The notes below the pieces were generated by a model. The model was not told the DNA's origin. It saw nothing but the letters and a program-made list of their open reading frames with translations, and did no database searches. From NCBI RefSeq assembly GCF_025144145.1, contig NZ_CP083546.1, positions 3,054,501-3,118,500 of the forward strand: a stretch of DNA of 64,000 nucleotides, written 5' to 3'. Each line of letters begins with the position of its first letter. Position 1 is the stretch's first letter. Source of the DNA: Leisingera sp. M658 (lineage in GTDB: Bacteria; Pseudomonadota; Alphaproteobacteria; Rhodobacterales; Rhodobacteraceae). The translations under genes and the position numbers were made by a program. Below are positions 24,648 through 34,579 of the stretch, in pieces.

Positions 24648-24945
24648 GAACTGAATAGTACAGTTTCTTTTTCGGTTTCCAACCACCTTTGCAGCCAATA
24701 TTACCGCGCACACGCCAAACCGGCAGGATTGTGCCCGCGGCTTTGCACTCTTCCTCCAGTGCCGCCGCCTGCCAGCCGCTGCCATGCGCGGCAATCCGCT
24801 GCCGGCCGGTGGAGACCGAATCCCGGCGGAAAGCTGCTGCTTTACCGGTTCCATCCTGCAAATTTCCCGTGTTAGGCTTTGACCCAGCCGCCTGCGGCCC
24901 TGCCGGGCTTAGAGGCCGATTTTCCGCCCGCCGCCGGGAGCAGAC

Positions 24946-26748
24946 ATGAATTTTCCTTTCCGCCCGCGACTATTGGCGAGCACCATTGCCTTCAGCCTGC
25001 TGACCTTTCTGCCCCCTGCCGCCTTTGGCGCCGAGGCCACGTTGCAGGCGCCCGGTGCGGATGAAGCCCTGGCCGGGCGGCTGCGCGGCGCCTCGTCTTC
25101 GGTGGCCGCCAGCGGCGAAACCAATGTGCAGGAGCTGCTGGCGGCGGCTTTGTCGGATTACCGCACACTGGTGCAGGTGCTGTATGATGCGGGCCATTTT
25201 TCGCCGGTGGTGAATATCCGCCTGGACGGGCGCGAGGCGGCGCGGATCCAGCCGCTGAACCCGCCAAAGAACGTCAGCAAGATGGAAATCACCGTGCAGC
25301 CCGGCCCGCGGTTCAGCTTTGGCATGGCAGAGCTGGCGCCGCTGCCGCAAACCAGTGACGTGGAGATCCCTGCGGGCTTTGCCTCTGGCCAGCCCGCCAG
25401 CACCGGCGTGATCCGCGACGCGGCGATTGCCGGTGTGCGGGCCTGGCGCCGCAGCGGCCACGCCAAGGCAACGGTGGCGGAGCAGAAGATCACCGCCAAC
25501 CATGTGCAAGCCCGGCTGGATGCAGAACTCCGGCTGGCGCCGGGGCCGCAGCTGCGGTTCGGGCAGTTGCGGATCACCGGCGACACCAACGTCCGCGAGG
25601 ACGCCATACGCCGGATCGCAGGTTTCCCGGAAGGCGACGCGTTCCACCCCGATCTGGTCTCCAAATCCGCGACCCGGCTGCGCCGCACCGGCACGTTTTC
25701 CACCGTGGTCCTGCGCGAGGCCGAGCAGCCGAACCCGGACGGTACCTTGGATTTTGTGGCTCGGGTCGAGGATCTGCCGCCGCGCCGCTTGACCTTTGGG
25801 GCCGAGATCAGCTCCTCCGACGGAATTGAACTGTCGGGCAGCTGGATGCACAGGAACCTGTTCGGTGCCGCGGAAAAACTGCGGATCGAGGCACGGCTCA
25901 GCGGTATCGGCAGCAGCAATGACATTGACGGCCGTATCGCCATTCGGCTGGACCGGCCCGCAGCGCTGGGTCCGGATGACAGTATCTTCTATTTGGCCGA
26001 GGCCGAACGGCTGGACGAGGAACACTACAGCGCCACCCAGCTGCTGGGCGCCATCGGTGTGCGGCGGACGTTTTCGGACCATTTCTTTGCCGAGGCCGCC
26101 TTGGGCGTGACCTCCATCCTGGCAGAGGATGTATTCGGCAAGCGGCGTTTCAAATACCTGGCAGGCCGGATCCGGGCGGAATACGATGGCCGCGACAGCC
26201 GGGTGAACCCGGCCAGCGGCTATTTCCTGCAGGGCGGCGCAACCCCCTTCATCGGCATTGACGGCAACGACTCTGGTCTGCAAATCAAAGCTGACGGGCG
26301 CGCCTATTACGGGCTGGGCGCCGATGACCGGATCGTGCTGGCCGGGCGGCTGCAGATGGGATCGGTGATCGGACCGTCCCTGAGCGGGACCGCCCCCACC
26401 CTGCTGTTCTTTTCCGGCGGCGCCGGATCGGTGCGCGGGCATGAATTCCAGTCGCTGGGCGTACCCGCCAATGGCGGCACCGCCGGCGGGCGCGGTTTTC
26501 TGGCCCTCTCGGGCGAGGTGCGGGGCAAAGTCACCGATAAGATCTCGCTGGTCGGGTTTTACGACCTTGGATTTGTCGATGCAGACAGTTTTGTTTCCGG
26601 CTCATCCGCGCGCCACGCCGGGGCGGGCTTTGGCCTGCGCTATGATGTGGCGGGCATCGGCCCGATCCGGCTTGACCTCGCCTATCCGGTGGACGGCGGG
26701 ACCGAGGACGGGCTGCAATTCTATATCGGGATCGGACAAGCGTTTTGA
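24946..26748 (+). CDS. tamA: Translocation and assembly module outer-membrane protein TamA
   Basis: A 600-residue Omp85-family protein. A signal peptide (residues 1-28, ending AAFGAE) precedes POTRA domains (about residues 60-290, including FGQLRITGDTNVREDAIRRI) and a C-terminal beta-barrel with the conserved Omp85 loop GGAGSVRGHEFQSLG (VRGxE/Y motif, about residue 485). The last residue is Phe, the usual barrel-insertion signal. TamA works with TamB to insert proteins or move lipids at the outer membrane. Its stop overlaps the tamB start, so the two are coupled. Confidence 0.92.
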   Translation: MNFPFRPRLLASTIAFSLLTFLPPAAFGAEATLQAPGADEALAGRLRGASSSVAASGETNVQELLAAALSDYRTLVQVLYDAGHFSPVVNIRLDGREAARIQPLNPPKNVSKMEITVQPGPRFSFGMAELAPLPQTSDVEIPAGFASGQPASTGVIRDAAIAGVRAWRRSGHAKATVAEQKITANHVQARLDAELRLAPGPQLRFGQLRITGDTNVREDAIRRIAGFPEGDAFHPDLVSKSATRLRRTGTFSTVVLREAEQPNPDGTLDFVARVEDLPPRRLTFGAEISSSDGIELSGSWMHRNLFGAAEKLRIEARLSGIGSSNDIDGRIAIRLDRPAALGPDDSIFYLAEAERLDEEHYSATQLLGAIGVRRTFSDHFFAEAALGVTSILAEDVFGKRRFKYLAGRIRAEYDGRDSRVNPASGYFLQGGATPFIGIDGNDSGLQIKADGRAYYGLGADDRIVLAGRLQMGSVIGPSLSGTAPTLLFFSGGAGSVRGHEFQSLGVPANGGTAGGRGFLALSGEVRGKVTDKISLVGFYDLGFVDADSFVSGSSARHAGAGFGLRYDVAGIGPIRLDLAYPVDGGTEDGLQFYIGIGQAF

Positions 26749-29700
26749 GACAGTTTCTTGGCCTTGCCCTTGCCCTTGGGCTGACGGTTGCACCGGCAGC
26801 GGCGCAGGACACCACGACGGAGGATGCCGGCGGGCTGCTGGTCGATTTCCTGGAAGACACCCTGTCCGGCGACAGCCGCTATATCAGCGTGACAGGTCTT
26901 GAGGGTGCGTTTTCCTCTGAGGCCAAGATCAAGCGGATCACGGTGGCGGATGAAGACGGTATCTGGCTGACCGTTGAGGGCGCCGAACTGGACTGGAACC
27001 GGCTGGCGCTGTTAAGCGGGCGGTTTTCTGTCAATGAGCTGTCGGCGGAGCGCATCGAAGTGGCGCGCGCGCCCAAACCGCTGCCGCCGGATCCTGAATT
27101 GCCGGAGCCAGAGGCCACGCCCTTTGCGCTGCCGGAGCTGCCGGTGGCAATTGAGCTGGGCCAGATCAAGGCAGCCCGGATCGAACTGGGCGAGGACTTG
27201 GCCGGTTCGGCGGCCAGCCTGTCGGTCGAGGGCTCGCTGATGCTGGCGGACGGGACGCTGGATACCAAGCTGGCGGCAACCCGGCTGGACAAACCCGGCG
27301 ATCATTTCCGGCTGGAGGCAGGGTATGCCAATGAAACCCGGCAAATCACCCTGGATCTGGCAGTAGAGGAAAGCCCGGGCGGTCTGATTTCGCGCAGCCT
27401 GGATCTGCCGGGCAGCCCCGAGTTGCAATTGACTGCCCAAGGCAGCGGCCCGGTCAGTGATTTCACCGCCGATATCCGGTTCAGCACCAATGGCGCAGAG
27501 CGGCTGACAGGCCAGGTGGTGCTGGCGGCTGTGCCTCTGCCCGCCGACGCCGCACCCGAAGCGCCGCGCGATATCGGCTTCTCTGCCGACCTGGGCGGCA
27601 ATATCGACGTGCTGCTGCCGCCGGTGCACCGGCCGTTCTTTGGCCCCGGTCTGCGGCTCAATGTAAAGGGCACGCGCGCAGGCAGCGGCGCGGTGGCACT
27701 GGACACGCTGGCTTTGCGCACCAATGCGCTGCAGGTTACCGGCGCCGCGGCGCTGGATGCGGGCGGCAAGCTGGACACTGCAAATCTGAAAACGGCCATC
27801 ACCGCGCCTGCCGGCCAGGCAGCTGTCACCCTGCCCTTTGGCGGCGGGCTGACGACGCTGGCGGCGGCAGACCTGCAACTGAAAAAAACCGCCGGGGGCA
27901 ACTGGACCCTGGACGGGGTGCTGGACCAGCTAAGCCACCCCGGCGCCCTGGTGGGCCGGGCCGAGGTTTCCGGACAGGGCACGCTGGACCAAAGCACCGG
28001 CTTTGCACTGAAGGGACGGCTGACTGCCGGCCTCAGCAATTTGCAGCCGCGTGATCCGGCGCTGGCCAAGGCCACCGGCAATGAAATCCGCTTTGAAGGC
28101 ACGCTCAGCACCGAAGGCCCCGGCGCGCTGCAGATCACGGATATGGAACTGCGGGGCAGCGACTATCAGGCCGCGGGGGATGTGGGTTTTGACGGGTTGG
28201 AAGACGGCCTGAAAGTCAGTGCCGACCTGACTGCGGGCCTGGCTGATCTGGCCCGGTTTTCCGATCTGGCCGGGCGCCCGCTGGGCGGCGCGGTGCAGGC
28301 CAAGGTCAAAGGTTCCTTCACGCCTCTTTCGGGGGCGTTTAACACCGATCTGTCGATGCGGGCACAGGACCTGTCGGCAGGCATTGCCCAGGCTGATGAG
28401 CTGCTGAAGGGCACAACCACGCTGGCGCTGAAGGCGGCGCGGGATGAGAACGGCATCGCAATCGACCGCTTTGAGCTGGCGGGCAGCGCGCTGCTGGCCA
28501 GCGCCGCAGGCACGCTCAACAGCGATGCCGGGCGGATGGAGATCACCGCCAGGCTGAACCGGCTGGAGGTGCTGCTGCCGCAAACGCCCGGCGCGCTGGA
28601 GCTGGCCACCACCCTCATCCGCAATGGCGATACCCTGGATGGGGTGGCAGAGCTGAAAGGGCCGCATACCTCCAGCGCCAAACTGGATGGCTCCGTCACG
28701 CTGGAAGGCGATGCCGATTTCACCTTTGCCGCCGCCCTGAACGAGCTGGAGCGGTTTGTGCCGCAGCTGGCGGGCAAGCTGACCGCCCAAGGCACCGCCG
28801 CGCGCCGCAACGGGGAATGGCAGATTGCGGGTCAGGCTGCAGGTCCTGCCGCCATCACCGCGGATATCGAGGGCCGCTTTACCGAAAGCAACGGCAGCAC
28901 CGATCTGCGCTTTGATGCCGCGATCGGCCAGCTGCAGCGGCTGGTCCCCGACCTGCCCGGCCGCCTCGCCGCCAAGGGCACCGCGGCCCGGCGGGACGGC
29001 ACCTGGACCATCGACAGCACCGCCAGCGGCCCCGCAGGCATCGACAGCCGCGTTGCCGGCAGCTGGAGCGAGGCCAAAGGCACTGCAGATGTGACCGCCA
29101 AGGGCACGCTGCGGCTGGAGGGGCTTAACCCGTTCATCTCCCCCAACCTGATGCAGGGCCCTGCGAATTTCGACTTGGCTTTGCGGGGCGTCCCGGCACT
29201 GGATGGCTTAAGCGGTACAATCTCGGTTCCCGGCGCTTCGCTCGCCATCCCGTCGGCGGCACAGCGGGTGGATGATATCAACGCCACTGTTTCCATCGCC
29301 CGCTCCAGCGCGCAGCTGCGGGTCTCGGCCCGCCCGCGTGACGGCGGCACGGTGCGGATCAGCGGCCCGGTGGGGCTGCAGCCGCCGTTCAACGGCAACC
29401 TGCAGATTGCCATCGGCGATGTGGTGGTGACCGACCACCTGTCTTACGAAACCCTGCTGAACGGCAGCCTGGCGATGTCAGGTGCGATGGCGGGTAACAA
29501 CCGGATCGAGGGGCGGATCGATGTGGGCGAGACCAATATCAACTTGAATACCGCCGGCGGTTCGGTCTCAGCGGCGCCGATCCCGCCAATCCGCCATATC
29601 GGAACCCCGCGCGATGTGCGCCAGACCCTGGCCCGCGCCGGGCTGACCGGCAGCAGCGGCGGCGGCGGCGGCTCCGGCAGAACCGAGCTGGACATTCTGA

Positions 29701-30371
29701 TCAGCGCTCCCTCCAGGATCTTTGCCCGCGGCCGCGGGTTGCGCTCGGAATTGGGCGGCGAGATCCGCCTGCGCGGCACCACCGCACGGCTGTCGCCCTC
29801 CGGCCAGATCAGCCTGATCCGCGGCACCTTTGACATTCTGGGGCGGCGGCTGGAGCTGGATGAAGGCCGGATCACCCTGCTGGGGGATCTGAAACCCTAT
29901 CTGGAGTTCAAATCCTCGGCGGCCACGGATCAAGGCACCGCAACGCTGGAAATCTCGGGCCGGGTAGACGCGCCCGAGATCAAGGTCACCTCGGACCCGC
30001 CCCGCCCCAGCGAGGAAGCCCTGGCGCTGCTGCTGTTCGGCGACAATATCCAGGACATCTCGCCGCTGGCGCTGGCGCGTCTGGCGGGGTCCGCGCTGAC
30101 CCTCAGCGGACGCGGCGGCAGTGCGCAAAACAAGCTGCGCAATGCTACCGGTGCGGATGACGTCGATATCGGCGCCGACAATCTGGGGTCCGGGCAGCTG
30201 GGCCTCGGCGGCTATGTGGCGGAAAACGTCTATACCGATTTCAACGTCAACACCCGCGGCGACAGCGAGCTGAGCATTAACCTCGACATGACGGACAGCC
30301 TGACGGTTCAAGGCACGGTGGATAGCGAGGGCGAAACCGGATTTGGCCTGTTCTTCAAACGCGACTACTGA
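26745..30371 (+). CDS. tamB: Translocation and assembly module inner-membrane protein TamB
   Basis: A 1208-residue AsmA-like protein anchored by an N-terminal hydrophobic segment (FLGLALALGLTVAPAAA) and built of a long beta-rich periplasmic groove. The C-terminal DUF490 domain is recognisable (TELDILISAPSRIFARGRGL, RGTFDILGRRLELDEGRI, ending ETGFGLFFKRDY). Start is TTG 26745, overlapping the tamA stop TGA, which fits coupling and gives the membrane segment at the right place. Length is close to the usual 1250. Internal near-repeats such as GKLTAQGTAARRNG and GRLAAKGTAARRDG suggest duplication of beta units. Confidence 0.9.
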   Translation: MRQFLGLALALGLTVAPAAAQDTTTEDAGGLLVDFLEDTLSGDSRYISVTGLEGAFSSEAKIKRITVADEDGIWLTVEGAELDWNRLALLSGRFSVNELSAERIEVARAPKPLPPDPELPEPEATPFALPELPVAIELGQIKAARIELGEDLAGSAASLSVEGSLMLADGTLDTKLAATRLDKPGDHFRLEAGYANETRQITLDLAVEESPGGLISRSLDLPGSPELQLTAQGSGPVSDFTADIRFSTNGAERLTGQVVLAAVPLPADAAPEAPRDIGFSADLGGNIDVLLPPVHRPFFGPGLRLNVKGTRAGSGAVALDTLALRTNALQVTGAAALDAGGKLDTANLKTAITAPAGQAAVTLPFGGGLTTLAAADLQLKKTAGGNWTLDGVLDQLSHPGALVGRAEVSGQGTLDQSTGFALKGRLTAGLSNLQPRDPALAKATGNEIRFEGTLSTEGPGALQITDMELRGSDYQAAGDVGFDGLEDGLKVSADLTAGLADLARFSDLAGRPLGGAVQAKVKGSFTPLSGAFNTDLSMRAQDLSAGIAQADELLKGTTTLALKAARDENGIAIDRFELAGSALLASAAGTLNSDAGRMEITARLNRLEVLLPQTPGALELATTLIRNGDTLDGVAELKGPHTSSAKLDGSVTLEGDADFTFAAALNELERFVPQLAGKLTAQGTAARRNGEWQIAGQAAGPAAITADIEGRFTESNGSTDLRFDAAIGQLQRLVPDLPGRLAAKGTAARRDGTWTIDSTASGPAGIDSRVAGSWSEAKGTADVTAKGTLRLEGLNPFISPNLMQGPANFDLALRGVPALDGLSGTISVPGASLAIPSAAQRVDDINATVSIARSSAQLRVSARPRDGGTVRISGPVGLQPPFNGNLQIAIGDVVVTDHLSYETLLNGSLAMSGAMAGNNRIEGRIDVGETNINLNTAGGSVSAAPIPPIRHIGTPRDVRQTLARAGLTGSSGGGGGSGRTELDILISAPSRIFARGRGLRSELGGEIRLRGTTARLSPSGQISLIRGTFDILGRRLELDEGRITLLGDLKPYLEFKSSAATDQGTATLEISGRVDAPEIKVTSDPPRPSEEALALLLFGDNIQDISPLALARLAGSALTLSGRGGSAQNKLRNATGADDVDIGADNLGSGQLGLGGYVAENVYTDFNVNTRGDSELSINLDMTDSLTVQGTVDSEGETGFGLFFKRDY

Positions 30372-30392
30372 CGGATGGCCCGGCGGCGTGTT

Positions 30393-31343
30393 TCACACGT
30401 CTGCCCCGGCGGCGGCCAGCGCCACCCGCGCAGCCCCGCCGACACCCGCAGCATCATCCGTGATCAGCCACAACGGCGTACCGGCACAGACAGCTCCCAG
30501 CTGGCCGCCCGGCGCCGTATAGCTCTCCAGGAAATGCGGCCGCGCGGGGGAGTTCAGCACACCGCGCGCGACGCTTCCGGCAAAGAACAGACCCTGCGCC
30601 GGCAGGTAGGCCGCCGTCAGCTCGCGCGCCATCAGACCCAGTAAATGCGCCCATTCGCAGACCGTCCGTGCCTCGGGCGAGTCCGGGCTTGCCAGACCGG
30701 CGGCCACAACCCCCTCGGCACTGCTGGCTGTCGAGCCGGTCAGGGCTTGGTGAAACCGCACCAGACCAGCACCCGAGAACAGCATTTCGGTGCTGGCCGC
30801 ATTCTCCGGCTCATGGCCCAGCACCCCCTGCAGGCGGCGGTGCACGGCTTGCGGCAGGCTGGTGCGGCCAAGTTCGGCTGCCAGCACCACGCCGTTCAGC
30901 GCGGCTGAAACATTGAACCCGGTGCCGATGCCGGCAACCAGTGCCTGGCCGCCGCTATGCCGCCCCGGGTGCAGACAGGACAGCTGTCCCGGGATCAGCG
31001 CAGGCAAGGCATGGCACTGGGCTGCAAGGTCGTTGATTACATTGGTCTTGGCACTTGCTGGCAGTTGCAATGCGGCGGCTATGCTGCCCGCATCGCCCTG
31101 CCAATTGCGGTTGCTGAGGTGAAACTGCCCCTCCCGGACCGGACCTGCCACCGCCAGGCAAGCCCCGTGCAGGGGCGGAAATCCCGGCTGCGCGCAATAG
31201 GCCTTCAGCACATCCTCCAAACTGGCGAAACTGCTATTGGCGAAGCTCTGCAATGCTGTGACCCCGATGCCAGGGGCCGCCAAAGCCAGCCGGGTCCGGC
31301 TGCCACCAACATCGCCAGCCAAAACGGTCAGCTCAGCCGCCAT
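30393..31343 (-). CDS. glk: Glucokinase
   Basis: A 316-residue ATP-dependent sugar kinase of the E. coli Glk (PF02685) type. VLAGDVGGSRTRLALA is the phosphate-binding loop, NVINDLAAQ holds the catalytic Asp, VAGIGTGFNVSA and FFAGSVARGVL are the later nucleotide-binding strands. ATG 31343 has AAAAGGA about 8 bases upstream; the longer frame is discarded. Converges closely with tamB (21 bp between stops). The substitution of the usual EGGH region by AELGRTSLP may alter sugar preference, so glucose is inferred from family only. Confidence 0.82.
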   Translation of the reverse strand: MAAELTVLAGDVGGSRTRLALAAPGIGVTALQSFANSSFASLEDVLKAYCAQPGFPPLHGACLAVAGPVREGQFHLSNRNWQGDAGSIAAALQLPASAKTNVINDLAAQCHALPALIPGQLSCLHPGRHSGGQALVAGIGTGFNVSAALNGVVLAAELGRTSLPQAVHRRLQGVLGHEPENAASTEMLFSGAGLVRFHQALTGSTASSAEGVVAAGLASPDSPEARTVCEWAHLLGLMARELTAAYLPAQGLFFAGSVARGVLNSPARPHFLESYTAPGGQLGAVCAGTPLWLITDDAAGVGGAARVALAAAGADV

Positions 31344-31484
31344 CTGCCGCGGTCCTTTTCTGATCACTTTCGTACAATCAAGACTGCAGCAATCCCGCCG
31401 CAATTGCAATTGAGCGCACCCGCAGTGCTTGCAGCCATCGGCGGAAGTCTGCACCTTGACAGGAAAATTCCAGGCAACCGCAAC

Positions 31485-32534
31485 ATGGAACGCATTGTGC
31501 AAAGATCATTCGGTCAAAGGCTGGCAGCCCGCAGCGGGCGCATGGCACATGCCGCAAGGTTCCGCGCGTCGCTGCGCCATTTGCATGGGCCCGCCCGCTG
31601 CTTTGCCGCAGCGGATCAGGTGGTGCTGATCGCCCTGGTACGCAACGGCGCCTTTTACCTTGATGTGTTCTTTGAGCACTACCGGCGGCTGGGCGTCTCG
31701 GCTTTTGTGTTCTTCGACAATGGCTCAACCGATGGCACGCTGAACCGCATCCGGCAGGAACCGGACACGGCGGTGCTGCGCTCGGCCATGCCCTGGCTGG
31801 AATACGAGAACACCTTCCGCGCATATGCCGCCAACCGCTATGGCCGGGACCGCTGGTGCCTGTTTGCCGATATGGACGAGCTGTTTGATTTCGAAGGCAG
31901 CAGCACCGCGGGGCTGGCCGGTTTGACCCGCTACATGGCATCGCAAAACTATACCGCCTTGCAGGCGCAAATGCTGGAGATGTTCCCCAAAGGCCCGCTG
32001 GCGGCAGCCTGCGGTCTCAGCTACGCCGAGGCTGTGGACGCCTTCCGCTATGCCGATATCAGCGCTGTGCGGGCGGTGGACTACGGGTCTAAGGACACGG
32101 GGCTGGCCTATTATCTGCGCCAGAACCGCCTGCCGCCGGGCGGTGCAAAGATGCTGTACGGCGGCGTGCGCGGTAAGGTTTTTGGCGAGAATTGCTGTCT
32201 AAGCAAGCACCCGCTGATCTTCAACGGGCCGGGTGTGCAAGCGGCAGTGCATCCGCATCTCTCCGCCGGTGTGCGGCTGGCGGATATGGACGGGCTGATC
32301 CGCCATTACAAATTTGCCGGCGATAGCCTGGCGCGCGATCTGCAAACCCAGGCCGAGGCCAGGTCCGAACATGGCGAAGACAGGCTGCGTTCCGGTGCTC
32401 TTCAGGCCTGGCCTGACCTGAGCCTGTGGTCGGATGCAGCCCTGCAAGACGCCGGTATCGAAACCCTCCAGCAGCGCGGGTTCCTGCGCCGGACGGCTGA
32501 CTACAGCGCCTTTCTGGCGGGCGGCAGCGCATGA
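31485..32534 (+). CDS. Glycosyltransferase family 2-like protein (Glyco_tranf_2_4/GT92 type)
   Basis: A 349-residue protein. VVLIALVRNGAFYLDVFFEH then FVFFDNGSTDGT, and the metal-binding DMDELFDF at about residue 130 mark the DUF/Glyco_tranf_2_4 group of nucleotide-sugar transferases. A conserved GGVRGKVFGENC and HYKF region follows. The frame is open far upstream over the glucokinase promoter; ATG 31485 is the first that gives a normal N terminus. Its stop overlaps the next glycosyltransferase (ATGA at 32531-32534). It probably adds a sugar to the extracellular polysaccharide made by this locus. Confidence 0.78.
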   Translation: MERIVQRSFGQRLAARSGRMAHAARFRASLRHLHGPARCFAAADQVVLIALVRNGAFYLDVFFEHYRRLGVSAFVFFDNGSTDGTLNRIRQEPDTAVLRSAMPWLEYENTFRAYAANRYGRDRWCLFADMDELFDFEGSSTAGLAGLTRYMASQNYTALQAQMLEMFPKGPLAAACGLSYAEAVDAFRYADISAVRAVDYGSKDTGLAYYLRQNRLPPGGAKMLYGGVRGKVFGENCCLSKHPLIFNGPGVQAAVHPHLSAGVRLADMDGLIRHYKFAGDSLARDLQTQAEARSEHGEDRLRSGALQAWPDLSLWSDAALQDAGIETLQQRGFLRRTADYSAFLAGGSA

Positions 32535-33481
32535 CTGCGCCCTCCATCGCGGCGGTGGTCATTGGCCGCAACGAGGGCGAGCGCCTGATCCGCTGCTTGC
32601 GCTCCTTGCATGGCCAGGCGCAACCGCTGATCTATGTGGACAGCGGCTCCAGCGACGGCTCGGCAGCTGCCGCCCGGGCACTGGGCGCCGAAGTGGTAGA
32701 TCTGGACCTGTCCCAGCCATTCACGGCGGCGCGTGCGCGCAATGCCGGGCTGGCAGTTTTGGGTGAGAGAGCCGGCTGCGTGCAGTTCGTGGACGGCGAT
32801 TGCGAGGTGGATCCGGATTGGATCACCACCGCATCTGCGTTCCTGCAGGCGCATCCCCAGGCGGCCGTGGTTTGCGGGCGGCGGCGGGAGCGGTTTCCCG
32901 ATGCCTCGGTCTACAACCGGCTGTGCGATGCGGAATGGGACACCCCCCTGGGCGAAGCCAAGGCCTGCGGCGGCGACGCGCTGATGCGGGTTGCGGCGGT
33001 CCGTGCGGCGGGCGGATACCGCGGCAGCCTGATTGCCGGGGAAGAGCCGGAACTGTGCTTGCGGCTGCGGCGGGACGGGTGGCGGATCTGGCGGATCGAT
33101 GCGGAGATGACCCTGCATGACGCGCAGATGCAGCACTTTGGCCAGTGGTGGCGGCGCAGCCGCCGGGCCGGCCATGCATTCGCCGAAGGCGCCGCCTTGC
33201 ATGGGGCGGGACCGGAACGCCATTGGGCCGCCGAAACCCGCCGCGCGCTGTTCTGGGGGGCGGCACTGCCGGCAGGTATCATCCTGGCTGGTCTGATGAA
33301 CCCGTTCTTGATGATTGCTATACTGATCTACCCGGCGCAGTTTCTGCGCCTGGCCCGTCGCATGGGATACTCGCAGGCGCTGTTTGCCGTCATCGGAAAA
33401 TTCGCCGAAGCTGCCGGTGCTGTGGAATTCTACTGGCGCCGCTGGCATGGCAGGGCTCGCGGCATTCTCGAGTATAAGTAG
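32531..33481 (+). CDS. Glycosyltransferase family 2
   Basis: A 316-residue GT-A glycosyltransferase. AAVVIGRNEGERLIRCLRSL and YVDSGSSDGS form the nucleotide-sugar site, FVDGDCEVDPDW is the DxD metal site, and GGDALMRVAAVRAAGGYRGS with AGEEPELCLRLRRDGW is the acceptor/catalytic region (the ED-x-x motif). A C-terminal hydrophobic segment (GAALPAGIILAGLMNPFLMI) could anchor it to the membrane. Translationally coupled to the preceding transferase. Confidence 0.88.
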   Translation: MTAPSIAAVVIGRNEGERLIRCLRSLHGQAQPLIYVDSGSSDGSAAAARALGAEVVDLDLSQPFTAARARNAGLAVLGERAGCVQFVDGDCEVDPDWITTASAFLQAHPQAAVVCGRRRERFPDASVYNRLCDAEWDTPLGEAKACGGDALMRVAAVRAAGGYRGSLIAGEEPELCLRLRRDGWRIWRIDAEMTLHDAQMQHFGQWWRRSRRAGHAFAEGAALHGAGPERHWAAETRRALFWGAALPAGIILAGLMNPFLMIAILIYPAQFLRLARRMGYSQALFAVIGKFAEAAGAVEFYWRRWHGRARGILEYK

Positions 33482-33489
33482 CGCCGGCT

Positions 33490-33550
33490 GGGGCTTTGCC
33501 CCTCTTCGCCTCGCGGCCAATTCACCCCAGGATATTTACGGCCAGAAGAA
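33490..33550. repeat. Intergenic hairpin plus 30-bp tail, family 2 copy 2
   Basis: GGGGC-TTT-GCCCC hairpin (33490-33502) followed by TTCACCCCAGGATATTTACG and GCCAGAAGAA (33521-33550). It matches 26 of 30 tail bases of the copy at 1860-1889. Again between convergent genes. Confidence 0.65.
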
Positions 33551-33633
33551 TAATGGATCCAGTCCTCATCTGGCCCTTAATCTTCCTTGAGTACGCGGCA
33601 TAACCTCGCCAAAAGGCTGGGCATTGCCGCCCG

Positions 33634-34386
33634 TCACCGCGCCCGGATGCGCCAAGCCCTGAGCATCTGGCCAGGCAGGATCATCAGGCATTTGGCATAG
33701 CGCGGCAGCAGCCGCGCCGGGCTGGACAACGCCCGCCACAGCCACTCCATCGCCACCGCCCGCACCCAGGCGGGCGCCCGCTTCTGATGGCCGCCAAGAA
33801 AATCCAGCCCAGCTCCGATCGAGGCAAACCCCGTGCACGGCGACATCCGGCGGCCGCGTTGGGCAAACCGTTCCTGCTTTGGCGCGCCCAGCGCCAGGAA
33901 GCACAATGCAACGCCGGTCCCTTCCAGGCGGTGTAGGATCTGATCCGCTTCTGGCCCGTCCGGGTCAAACCCGCCTGATGGCGCATGGACCCAGGCAATG
34001 TCCAGTCCCGGCACCTGTGCCAGCAAAGCGGCCTCGGCGTCCTGCAGCGCCGCATCCGTGCTGCCCACGAGGGCCACCGGAACCCCGGCCTCTGCCGCCA
34101 GGCGGCACAGCGGCAGCACCATGTCCGAGCCGGGCATCAATTCCACCGGGCGGCGGGCAAGCCGCGACAGCCAGACAACCGGACGCCCGTCTGCAACAAC
34201 CAGGTCCTGCGCCTGATAGGCCGCCAGAAAGCCCGGGGACTCCGCCATCTTGACCAGGTGGTCCAGATTTACCGTGGCCAAGGCAAACCCCTGCGAGGCC
34301 TTGAACCGGGCCCGGACCTCGGCTTCAAGCATGGAACGCGCCGGCATGGTCACCGCAACCCGGCGGCCGTGAAATTCGAAATACAA
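33634..34386 (-). CDS. WecG/TagA/CpsF-family glycosyltransferase
   Basis: A protein of about 250 residues of the GT26 family, which adds N-acetylmannosaminuronic acid or similar sugars to lipid-linked intermediates. The pattern ALATVNLDHLVKM, LVVADGRPVVWLSRL, VALVGSTDAAL, LCFLALGAPKQERFA and FASIGAGLDFLGGHQKRAP covers the conserved core. The frame is open to 34587, but TTG 34386 has GGAGG five bases upstream and gives the family length; this start is moderately sure. It is on the opposite strand to its neighbours. The first genes of the polysaccharide locus therefore run in both directions. Confidence 0.82.
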   Translation of the reverse strand: MYFEFHGRRVAVTMPARSMLEAEVRARFKASQGFALATVNLDHLVKMAESPGFLAAYQAQDLVVADGRPVVWLSRLARRPVELMPGSDMVLPLCRLAAEAGVPVALVGSTDAALQDAEAALLAQVPGLDIAWVHAPSGGFDPDGPEADQILHRLEGTGVALCFLALGAPKQERFAQRGRRMSPCTGFASIGAGLDFLGGHQKRAPAWVRAVAMEWLWRALSSPARLLPRYAKCLMILPGQMLRAWRIRAR

Positions 34387-34579
34387 TGCAGCCTCCAACA
34401 ACAATGCCGCCTCCTCATACCGCCGGCACGGCGGCCAGGCCAGCAGACCCGCATCCGCTGCGCCCTGAGCGTGGCAAAGCTGCACGCTGTTTACCTCTTC
34501 TTGCAAATCCGCGGGACAGGGACGTCCGCAACCGGTAAACTTTGATGCAAATCCGGGGAATTGAGGGGGCACGAAGGCT

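Noticed and set aside
24550-24861. 103-codon minus-strand frame in the divergent region before tamA
   Set aside because: Overlaps other equally open frames, lacks a ribosome-binding site and has shadow-like composition.
24970-26442. 490-codon frame antisense to tamA
   Set aside because: tamA has an intact signal peptide, POTRA and barrel motifs; the antisense product is low-complexity.
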